Assembly: GCA_031288435.1 (NCBI GenBank)
Contig: JAITRK010000010.1
Span: 1 to 7,820 of the forward strand
DNA from: Holosporaceae bacterium
Lineage (GTDB): Bacteria; Pseudomonadota; Alphaproteobacteria; UBA3830
Direction of reading: 5' to 3'
DNA length: 7,820 nucleotides
Below are positions 1 to 6,333 of the stretch, piece by piece. Position 1 is the first letter of the stretch, and every line of letters starts with the position of its first letter. Made by a program: the position numbers and the translations under genes. The notes under the pieces are model-generated. The model had not been told where the DNA came from. It made no database searches and saw nothing but the letters and a program-made list of their open reading frames with translations.

Positions 1-2
1 TT

Positions 3-854
3 CATTTACTCAGGAAAAAGATCATCAATCTAGACTCAATGATAAAAGTCTCGCCGGTTGCCGCAGCCCAGAAGCCATGCAAGCTTGGGCTGAAAGTCGG
101 GGACGTCGTTAGCGTTCGCAGCGCCATCCTGGCCATGATCACTAAATCTGCTAACGATGCTGCAGTAGCTCTTGCGGAATATCTGGCAGGTGGATCCATG
201 CCGCGTTTTATAGCCCTAATGAATCGGGAAGCCAAACGGCTAAAAATGACGTCAACGGTTTTTAAAAATCCATCCGGCTGGAAAAATCAGGAACAACTGA
301 CAACTGCTCGAGATATGGCTAAGCTATCGCGGGCGCTCATGACGGAGTGCAGCAACTATTACAGTTTTTTTTCCACCAAAAAATTCTATTTTAGGAAAAA
401 ATGGTATGGAAATCATAATAAATTACTTGGGATCAAGGATGGCATAATTGTGGACGGCATAAAAACCGGGTTTTTGGCTGTATCCGGCTATAATGTGGCG
501 ATTTCTGCCCGCTACGGAAAGGATAAATTGATAGTCGTTATTCTTGGGGAAAAAAGCGCCAGACAAAGGGATTCTCACGTGACTAAGCTGCTGAAAGCAG
601 GATTCATAAAACTTTCCAAAAACAAAAAACACAACGGAACAAAGCCTATTTTTCATGCCAGCCAGCCCAAAAACGTATGCAATACCGCCGTAGATCATTT
701 CATACCAGAAGACGCGCAGCATGACGCGCAACGATCTTCGCAAGCTTCAAATGAAGGTAGAAATGAAGGTAGAATTGCTAAAAGCAGATTGTTTGAGTAC
801 ATTGTGGAGCCTCAAAGATCTATCGGTAACTCAAATATGGAGAAACAAAAATGA
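3..854 (+). CDS. D-alanyl-D-alanine carboxypeptidase (penicillin-binding protein, peptidase S11), 5'-truncated by window edge
   Basis: This is the C-terminal part of a low-molecular-weight penicillin-binding protein, which removes the terminal D-Ala from peptidoglycan pentapeptides in the periplasm. Numbering from the Met at 39, the SxN motif (SAN) is at residues 37-39 and the KTG motif at 142-144, followed by the usual SGYN stretch. The catalytic SxxK motif is not present. The frame is open back to base 3 (His-Leu-Leu-Arg-Lys-Lys and so on, before the Met at 39), and that stretch resembles the family's segment between SxxK and SxN. The ATG at 39 is therefore an internal Met, and SxxK should lie upstream of the window. 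After about residue 195 the protein becomes a hydrophilic, low-complexity tail of some 75 residues, with no sign of a SPOR domain. The tail contains two 12-bp tandem duplications. The stop overlaps the next gene's start as ATGA. The family call is secure; substrate preference is inferred from the family. Confidence 0.93.
   Translation, partial: HLLRKKIINLDSMIKVSPVAAAQKPCKLGLKVGDVVSVRSAILAMITKSANDAAVALAEYLAGGSMPRFIALMNREAKRLKMTSTVFKNPSGWKNQEQLTTARDMAKLSRALMTECSNYYSFFSTKKFYFRKKWYGNHNKLLGIKDGIIVDGIKTGFLAVSGYNVAISARYGKDKLIVVILGEKSARQRDSHVTKLLKAGFIKLSKNKKHNGTKPIFHASQPKNVCNTAVDHFIPEDAQHDAQRSSQASNEGRNEGRIAKSRLFEYIVEPQRSIGNSNMEKQK
711..773 (+). repeat. Two neighbouring 12-bp tandem duplications in the carboxypeptidase tail
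   Basis: Bases 711-722 and 723-734 are near-identical 12-mers encoding DAQH then DAQR. Bases 750-761 and 762-773 are identical 12-mers encoding NEGR twice. Both keep the reading frame and lie in the hydrophilic C-terminal tail, outside the catalytic domain. They look like slippage products in a poorly constrained linker. Confidence 0.85.
839..842 (+). promoter_or_regulatory. Ribosome binding site of the M16 peptidase gene
   Basis: GGAG lies 8 bases before the ATG at 851, inside the end of the upstream coding region. With the ATGA overlap it supports this start and suggests translational coupling of the two genes. Confidence 0.6.
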
Positions 855-2119
855 GCTCGAGTAAGTCAACCACATTGGACAGCGGCCTGCGCATCGTTAC
901 CAAAACCATAGAAGGTTTTGAGAGCGTATCCGTCGGCTATTGGGTAGATGCGGGCGGCGTGCGTGAAGATAAAACCAACAGCGGAATTTCGCATTTTCTC
1001 GAACACATGGCCTTTAAGGGCACAACATCGCGTAGCGCAAAGCAAATCGCTGAAGAAATAGAAGCGGTTGGCGGATACCTTAACGCCTATACTTCAAAGG
1101 AAGTAACCGCATATTTTGCCAAGGTATTGGGAAACGACTGCAAAATCGCTCTGGATATTCTGGCCGATATTCTTCAGAATCCGACGTTTTTGCCGGAAGA
1201 GTTGGAAAGAGAAAGAGGCGTGATACTTCAAGAATTGTACCAGGTCAGGGATACGCCGGACGATATTGTATTTGACCATTTCCAATCGGTATGCTTTGGC
1301 GATCAATCCATTGGATTTCCAATCGTTGGTCACGAGGGCGTGGTGGCTCGGTTAACGGCCGCCGATCTACGCCAATATAGGGCGAAATACTATAACGCCG
1401 ACGGCATAATTCTTGCGGCCGCCGGAAATGTGTCCCACGATCAATTGATTGAGTTGGCTAGCGAGAGTCTAGGCGCATTTCGATCGGAGGCGTCTCCGAA
1501 GCACGATGCACAATATAAATACATCGGCGGCGCACATTCGGATGTTCGAGAACTGGAACAGGTACACGCCATCGTCGGCTTTGAAGGAGTAGCACAGCTT
1601 GATCCTGACTATTATACCATGGCCATATTCACATCGATTCTCGGCGGCGGTATGTCGTCGAGGCTGTTTCAGGAGGCTCGCGAAAAAAGAGGGCTATGCT
1701 ATTCGATATATGCTTTTTCCTCGTCCTACAAAAAAAATGGAATTTTTGGCGTATATACGGCGACCACTGCGGATAAGCTGGCAGAATTGTCAGATGTGGT
1801 GGCTAGCGAAATCGTTAAAATGAGAGACGGAATCTCGGAAAAAGAATTCCAAATTACCAGAGCGCAGTTTCGGGCTAGCCTATTGATGTCCGGAGAAAAT
1901 GGGAGCACATCCTGCGAGCAAATGGCTAACCAAATGAAGATATTTGGTCGACTGGTGGATAACGAAGAAATTCTGGCGAAAATAAACGCCATTGTTCCGG
2001 AGGACATCGCGCCTTTGGCAGATCGAATACTTTCGTCTCGATCGTCCACCGTTACCGTTGGAAAATGCCAATGCTCGACCGTGCTGGATAAACTACAACT
2101 AAACGGCGTCAAGATATAG
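851..2119 (+). CDS. M16 family zinc metallopeptidase (processing-peptidase type)
   Basis: This is a 422-residue zinc protease of the pitrilysin/insulinase family, the usual length for the single-chain bacterial relatives of mitochondrial processing peptidase beta. The inverted zinc motif HxxEH is HFLEH at residues 48-52: H48 and H52 as ligands, E51 as catalytic base. The distal ligand is E128 in the ERGVILQE segment, 75 residues after H52, which fits the family spacing. The second half carries the glycine-rich loop GGGMSSRLF (265-273) and the conserved Arg/Tyr pair in the REKRGLCYS segment (R280, Y284). One active half and one inactive half are therefore both present. I see no signal peptide, so it probably acts in the cytoplasm. 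The start is supported by GGAG at 839-842 and by the ATGA overlap with the carboxypeptidase gene. The physiological substrate cannot be read from sequence; degradation of peptides or processing of exported proteins are family-based possibilities. Confidence 0.95.
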   Translation: MSSSKSTTLDSGLRIVTKTIEGFESVSVGYWVDAGGVREDKTNSGISHFLEHMAFKGTTSRSAKQIAEEIEAVGGYLNAYTSKEVTAYFAKVLGNDCKIALDILADILQNPTFLPEELERERGVILQELYQVRDTPDDIVFDHFQSVCFGDQSIGFPIVGHEGVVARLTAADLRQYRAKYYNADGIILAAAGNVSHDQLIELASESLGAFRSEASPKHDAQYKYIGGAHSDVRELEQVHAIVGFEGVAQLDPDYYTMAIFTSILGGGMSSRLFQEAREKRGLCYSIYAFSSSYKKNGIFGVYTATTADKLAELSDVVASEIVKMRDGISEKEFQITRAQFRASLLMSGENGSTSCEQMANQMKIFGRLVDNEEILAKINAIVPEDIAPLADRILSSRSSTVTVGKCQCSTVLDKLQLNGVKI

Positions 2120-2138
2120 AATAGAAGCTTCGGAACAA

Positions 2139-3053
2139 CTATAGGGATTGTTTTATCTCAAAAAAAAGAATACTGCCAAATAGGTAAAACTTTTTGGCCG
2201 TGTTCCATTCGTGTATTTCCAGCAGGCATATTCCCAGTAATGAGTACCTAATTTTCCGCTTCATCTGATATTTGTTATCAAAATACACGCCATGTTTTTC
2301 TGCGAAATCAGTTATTATTTCGCGGGAAAGCAGTAGATCGCGCACTATCTTGTCGGTTTCCTTCGACCTCGTCATGGAAAGTTTGTTGACGGCGTAATAG
2401 TAGATTGCTTCAGAGGTTGTCGCCAGTCTTTTCGCAAAAAATAACGCCCTGACAGAAAAATCTATATCTTCAAAACATACGCCGGCGCGAAATGTTATAT
2501 TTAATTTTCGAATAAAATCGGCTTTATATATTTTGTTATAAATATAGCACATGCGCGGAGTCTGGGTGACTGCGAATTTGTCGCTGATGGAGCTATAGAC
2601 GTTATTTTCACGCACGGTTACCTTATTTCTACGGCGACCGGACGGATAGGCTCGAATAATATTTGTGGCGGCGACGTCAGCCTCGTATGTGTGAGCGATT
2701 TCGTATAATTTTTCGAAAAAATTTTCACCTATCCAGTCGTCACTGTCCACAAATCCAAGATATTCGCCGCTGGCTGCCGCCAATCCGGCATTACGGGCGG
2801 CTCCCGGGCCGAAATTTTCCTGATTAATGACCGTGATTCGCGAATCTCGGCAGGCATATTTTTCTAGGATTCTCAATGAGTTATCTGTAGAGCCGTCATT
2901 TATGCATAGAATCTCCAACTGGCTCAGCGTTTGATTCGTCACCGAATCCAGACACCTTTCAATGAAATTTTCGGCGTTATATACCGGTATAATAACAGAT
3001 ATTTTTGGCTGTGCAGCCGCTACTAACGTTACAGTCGCTTTCTGATTTCCCAT
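2139..3053 (-). CDS. Family 2 glycosyltransferase (GT-A fold), downstream copy of a tandem pair
   Basis: This 304-residue protein probably transfers a sugar from a nucleotide-sugar donor to an envelope glycan at the inner face of the membrane. The GT2 signature is complete: SVIIPVYN near residues 19-26, the nucleotide-binding NDGSTDNS at 52-59, GAARNAG at 84-90, the metal-binding DxD segment FVDSDDW at 101-107, and an acidic FED at 194-196 where inverting GT-A enzymes carry the catalytic base. No clear transmembrane helix is visible. The C-terminus (residues ~265-304) is aromatic and basic and aligns with that of the neighbouring gene. The ATG at 3053 lies 25 bases inside the end of the upstream glycosyltransferase gene. 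An in-frame TGA sits just upstream, so no longer form exists. GAGG is only 1 base from the ATG, so translation may depend on coupling. Donor and acceptor are unknown. Confidence 0.93.
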   Translation of the reverse strand: MGNQKATVTLVAAAQPKISVIIPVYNAENFIERCLDSVTNQTLSQLEILCINDGSTDNSLRILEKYACRDSRITVINQENFGPGAARNAGLAAASGEYLGFVDSDDWIGENFFEKLYEIAHTYEADVAATNIIRAYPSGRRRNKVTVRENNVYSSISDKFAVTQTPRMCYIYNKIYKADFIRKLNITFRAGVCFEDIDFSVRALFFAKRLATTSEAIYYYAVNKLSMTRSKETDKIVRDLLLSREIITDFAEKHGVYFDNKYQMKRKIRYSLLGICLLEIHEWNTAKKFYLFGSILFFEIKQSL

Positions 3054-3928
3054 ACCTCAATAATTCCAAACAAAAAATACTTGCGTACGGTTTCCCATAC
3101 GCACACCTTCATCAACAAAAGGCCAAATATGCTGTAGAATTTTTTATATTTCATGAAATATTTTTCGTCGCGGATTACATAATGCTCGTGAGCCAAAGCG
3201 ATAAAATCTTCCCGCGCTTTCAACTGGCATTGTTGCTTCCAATCGGTGAAAGGGCTGCGAGTAATCGACGTTTCGTTAACCCAGTAGCGATAATTAGTAT
3301 GCGGCGTAACTGCCAATCTTTTCATGAACAGCAGCGCTCTCAGTGAAAAGTACGCATCCTCAAAATATACTCCGGTTTGGAATCTTAGCTGTAGCCTTTG
3401 CAGTTCGGACGTTCTATATATTTTGTTAAAAACCTGGCATAGATTTGGAGTATCGGTAACGCGGAATTTATCATTTCTAGCTTCGAATACGCCCTCGGCA
3501 TTTATCTTCAGCTTATTTCTGCTTTTGGTGGAATGCGGATATCGCCGCGTAAATCCGCAGCAGGCGATATCGGCGTCATATTTTTTAGCGACGGCACATA
3601 GCGCCTCGAAATAATTTAGATCCACTTCGTCATCGCCGTCGACAAAACCAATATATTCCCCGCTGGCAACATCCATTCCGCTGTTTCTAGCTGCGCCAAG
3701 GCTGGAATTTTCCTGGGTTATTACCAGAATTCGCTTATCTTTTTTCCGATATTCTTCTAGAATTTCCGGAGAATTATCCCGTGAGCCATCGTCTACGCAG
3801 ATGATCTCGATATCTCTAATAGTCTGATTTATAAGTGAATCCAGGCACCGCCGTAAAAACTTCCCGACATTATACACAGGAACTATAACAGATACCCTGG
3901 CCTTACTCTTTTTCATTCTATGATCCAT
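3029..3928 (-). CDS. Family 2 glycosyltransferase (GT-A fold), upstream copy of a tandem pair
   Basis: This is a 299-residue paralogue of the next gene in the operon, colinear with it from end to end. Visible motifs are SVIVPVYN (13-20), VDDGSRDNS (45-53), GAARNSG (78-84), the metal-binding FVDGDD (95-100) and FED (189-191). The DxD surroundings differ between the copies (GDDE here, SDDW in the other), as does the segment after FED (AYF against IDF), so donor or acceptor use may differ. The ATG at 3928 overlaps the glycosylase gene by 11 bases but has no good ribosome site. An in-frame ATG at 3916 (Met5) is preceded by GGA with a 7-base spacer and begins just after the glycosylase stop, so the real protein may be 295 residues. 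A role in surface polysaccharide or lipooligosaccharide synthesis is inferred from the family only. Confidence 0.93.
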   Translation of the reverse strand: MDHRMKKSKARVSVIVPVYNVGKFLRRCLDSLINQTIRDIEIICVDDGSRDNSPEILEEYRKKDKRILVITQENSSLGAARNSGMDVASGEYIGFVDGDDEVDLNYFEALCAVAKKYDADIACCGFTRRYPHSTKSRNKLKINAEGVFEARNDKFRVTDTPNLCQVFNKIYRTSELQRLQLRFQTGVYFEDAYFSLRALLFMKRLAVTPHTNYRYWVNETSITRSPFTDWKQQCQLKAREDFIALAHEHYVIRDEKYFMKYKKFYSIFGLLLMKVCVWETVRKYFLFGIIEVWEIRKRL

Positions 3929-4607
3929 CGATTACGATTTCTGACATTCTACGCCTTACTGTTAAAAAGTCTATCCAGGCTTCTCTCTTCTGCGAAGGAG
4001 ATCGCAATAGGTATGCTGGGTGGAACGTGGAAAATATTTCCGCAGCCACGCCTTCTACTTTTGCAAATTTCCCCCGTAGCTGAGACAGATTACTATTGGT
4101 TTGTAGAAGCGCTTTGGATGCGGTGCCTCCAAGACACACTACCAACTTCGGATTTACCAGAGAAATATGACGCAACACATAGGGTCTAAACAGTGCCGCC
4201 TCCTCCGGCGTTGGGGTTCTATTTCCCGGTGGTCTCCACGGCAATATATTTGTTATGTAAACCATGGAACGATCAAGCCCAATGGCTGCCAGAATTTTAT
4301 CAAGCAATTGACCGCTTTGTCCAACAAACGGGATTCCCTGCCTATCTTCTTCCGCGCCAGGAGCTTCTCCCAGCAGTAGCAGGTCGGCGTTTTCATTGCC
4401 AATGCCGAAGACCATATTAAGCGCGCATTCCTTTATGGAAATATTAACCTTCTCCATGGCTTCTCTCAGTTCTGCCAGCGTTGACAGTGGTTGTTTTTGT
4501 GAGCCGTTGCCGGAGTTGTCGTTGCAGACTATATCTGATACGCCAGCTTCCACAAACCATTCAATTACCTGACGCAGTGCCGTATTCTTTTTGGACAACG
4601 CTTTCAT
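3918..4607 (-). CDS. Uracil-DNA glycosylase, family 4-like
   Basis: This 229-residue protein belongs to the uracil-DNA glycosylase superfamily and should excise uracil from DNA at the first step of base-excision repair. Motif 1 is [17 protein letters not shown] starting at residue 80. A conserved segment [19 protein letters not shown] follows at 118-136, and motif 2 is [10 protein letters not shown] at 195-204 with the conserved His196. An N-terminal extension of about 50 residues ([11 protein letters not shown] and a Ser/Asn/Gln-rich stretch) precedes the domain. Classical family 4 enzymes hold a 4Fe-4S cluster with four cysteines. Here only C28, C61 and C158 exist, and the position after ITN is LPW where the classical enzymes have a Cys, so an intact cluster is doubtful. 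The start overlaps the lysK stop as ATGA, with AGG just upstream. The superfamily call is secure; the exact family and activity are inferred. Confidence 0.9.
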   Translation of the reverse strand: MKALSKKNTALRQVIEWFVEAGVSDIVCNDNSGNGSQKQPLSTLAELREAMEKVNISIKECALNMVFGIGNENADLLLLGEAPGAEEDRQGIPFVGQSGQLLDKILAAIGLDRSMVYITNILPWRPPGNRTPTPEEAALFRPYVLRHISLVNPKLVVCLGGTASKALLQTNSNLSQLRGKFAKVEGVAAEIFSTFHPAYLLRSPSQKREAWIDFLTVRRRMSEIVIDGS

Positions 4608-6190
4608 TGCCTGGCCAATGCGTCTTGTATGAGCTTTCTGCTGTTATCTATACCGTAGAGAGCCATAAACGTACCAAGCCGCGGTCCTTCTTCCTGCGCA
4701 AACAGATGGCGATATAGGACCATAAACCACTGTCTTAGAGTGCCAATATTTGGATGCCGCTTGCCAACCTCGAACACCACATTTTGAATTGCGGTGGCGT
4801 CTTTTTCCGGCGGAAATTTTTCTAGTTCGCTCAATAAATCCTCCAGAGCCGACCGCTCCAGATCGTTGGGCGCGGAATAGACTTTTTTGTTCTTTACGAA
4901 ATCCTGGTAGTAGTTTATGGAGTGCCTGACCAATTTATCCAAAAATGGATCGCTTTCCGGAGTGGCGCTGCTATAATATTTCTTAATAAACCCCCACAGC
5001 ACTTCTGGGCTATCAGTATTGCATACACTAACCAGATTTAGTAACAGCGAGAAAGATATATCGCCGTCGACCTTCGGTGGAGTTCCGCCGTGGACATGCC
5101 AAACGGGATTATCAACTCGTTTTTCATTGTCTTGCAAATCATAATTTCTTAGGTGAGACAGGTAATCGTCTACCTGCTTTGGAATTACGCCGAAATATAA
5201 TTTTTTTGCGCTACGCGGCGAGGCAAACATGTAATTGGCGAGACTTTCGTGTGGCGCATAGCGAAGCCATTCGTCCACGCTTACGCCGTTTCCCTTGGAT
5301 TTCGATATTTTTTTGCCATCTTCGTCCAGAAATAGTTCGTAGTTGAACCCAGCCGGAGGAGTTCCGCCGAGAATTTTACATATTTTTGACGAAAGCGTTA
5401 CGGAATCTATGAGATCCTTGCCGGCCATTTCATAGTCTACGTCAAGGGCTACCCATCTGGCGGCCCAATCAACTTTCCATTGCATTTTGCAGTGCCCGTC
5501 TGTGACCGGCAATTCCGTCAGAGTACCGTCCTCGTCTCGAAATAGAATTGTTCCGGCATTTTTATCATATTTTTCGATTGCTACCTGCAGTACCCTTCCT
5601 GTTTTTGGCGATATCGGTAGAAATGGGCTGTAGGTCGCGGCTCTTTCCTCCCGAAGGCTTGCCAGCATTACCTCTAATATTTCTTCATGATGATGAAGGA
5701 CTTTCAGCAGTACATCGTTAAATCTTCCGCTTTTGTACCAATCCGTCGAGCTTTGAAATTCATATTCGAATCCAAAAGAATCTAAAAAATTCATAAGCTT
5801 ATGGTTATTGTGCTCGCCAAAGCTTGCATGACAACCAAACGGATCAGGAACGGCAGTTAATGGATACCCCAAATATTTGGCCACCATATCTTTGTTTGGA
5901 ATATTATCCGGGACTTTGCGTAGACCGTCCCTATCGTCGGAAAATGCATATATTTTTGCCTCCAGGCCAGTGAGGCATTGGAAAGCGTGTTTAACAAACG
6001 ACGTTCTTGCTACTTCGCCAAAAGTGCCAATGTGAGGCAACCCGGACGGCCCGTAGCCGGTTTCCAGTAGAGCGAATCCTTTTTTTTGAATTGCCTCGCT
6101 GCGCAGCCGCAATTTCTTCGCCTCTTCAAACGGCCAGGATCTTGCGTTTTCGTAGATAGTTCCGGCAAATGTGCACGTATTCTGCTTCAT
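4604..6190 (-). CDS. lysK: Lysine--tRNA ligase, class I
   Basis: This is a class I lysyl-tRNA synthetase, which charges tRNA-Lys with lysine in the cytoplasm. Class I rather than class II is shown by the Rossmann-fold signatures: PHIGT (the HIGH motif) at residues 52-56 after the segment ETGYGPSGL, and KISKS (the KMSKS motif) at 294-298. The Met at 6190 is chosen, giving 528 residues, a normal length. A longer form could begin at TTG 6232, but that codon lies inside the spacer of the predicted promoter and would be upstream of the transcript. A purine-rich GAAGAG lies some 10 bases before 6190. It is the first gene of a four-gene operon, and its stop overlaps the glycosylase start. No class II LysRS is seen here, so whether this is the only one in the genome is unknown. 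The family call is very secure. Confidence 0.96.
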   Translation of the reverse strand: MKQNTCTFAGTIYENARSWPFEEAKKLRLRSEAIQKKGFALLETGYGPSGLPHIGTFGEVARTSFVKHAFQCLTGLEAKIYAFSDDRDGLRKVPDNIPNKDMVAKYLGYPLTAVPDPFGCHASFGEHNNHKLMNFLDSFGFEYEFQSSTDWYKSGRFNDVLLKVLHHHEEILEVMLASLREERAATYSPFLPISPKTGRVLQVAIEKYDKNAGTILFRDEDGTLTELPVTDGHCKMQWKVDWAARWVALDVDYEMAGKDLIDSVTLSSKICKILGGTPPAGFNYELFLDEDGKKISKSKGNGVSVDEWLRYAPHESLANYMFASPRSAKKLYFGVIPKQVDDYLSHLRNYDLQDNEKRVDNPVWHVHGGTPPKVDGDISFSLLLNLVSVCNTDSPEVLWGFIKKYYSSATPESDPFLDKLVRHSINYYQDFVKNKKVYSAPNDLERSALEDLLSELEKFPPEKDATAIQNVVFEVGKRHPNIGTLRQWFMVLYRHLFAQEEGPRLGTFMALYGIDNSRKLIQDALARQ

Positions 6191-6220
6191 CTTATTTTCA
6201 CTCTTCGGTAATTCGCAGAC

Positions 6221-6250
6221 ATTGTAGAACAAAAACCACTATCAATTCAA
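6221..6250 (-). promoter_or_regulatory. Sigma70-like promoter of the lysK operon
   Basis: On the minus strand TTGAAT (6250-6245) and TACAAT (6226-6221) are separated by 18 bases, close to the consensus -35 and -10. Transcription would begin near 6214, giving a leader of about 24 bases before the ATG at 6190. No operator or leader structure is obvious. Confidence 0.6.
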
Positions 6251-6278
6251 CAGAACTACCTGGTTAATCTGGCGAGAG

Positions 6279-6313
6279 GCCGCAGTGAAAAAGAATATGA
6301 GCATCACTGCGGC
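6279..6313 (-). terminator. Perfect 10-bp stem-loop after the orphan gene, possible terminator
   Basis: GCCGCAGTGA at 6279-6288 is the exact reverse complement of TCACTGCGGC at 6304-6313, with a 15-base loop. It stands 21 bases beyond the orphan gene's stop and just upstream of the lysK promoter, where a terminator would be expected. Read on the minus strand it is not followed by a U-run, so it is not a classical intrinsic terminator. A transcript-end stabiliser is an alternative. Confidence 0.45.
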
Positions 6314-6333
6314 TAAACTAAAGTGCGGGAACT

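Noticed and set aside
2..235. Minus-strand open frame across the carboxypeptidase region
   Set aside because: It is opposite a clear S11 peptidase sequence with SxN motif and has no recognisable features of its own.
6191..6232. N-terminal 14-residue extension of LysRS from TTG 6232
   Set aside because: It would start inside the predicted promoter, uses a rare start codon, and the family does not need the extra residues.
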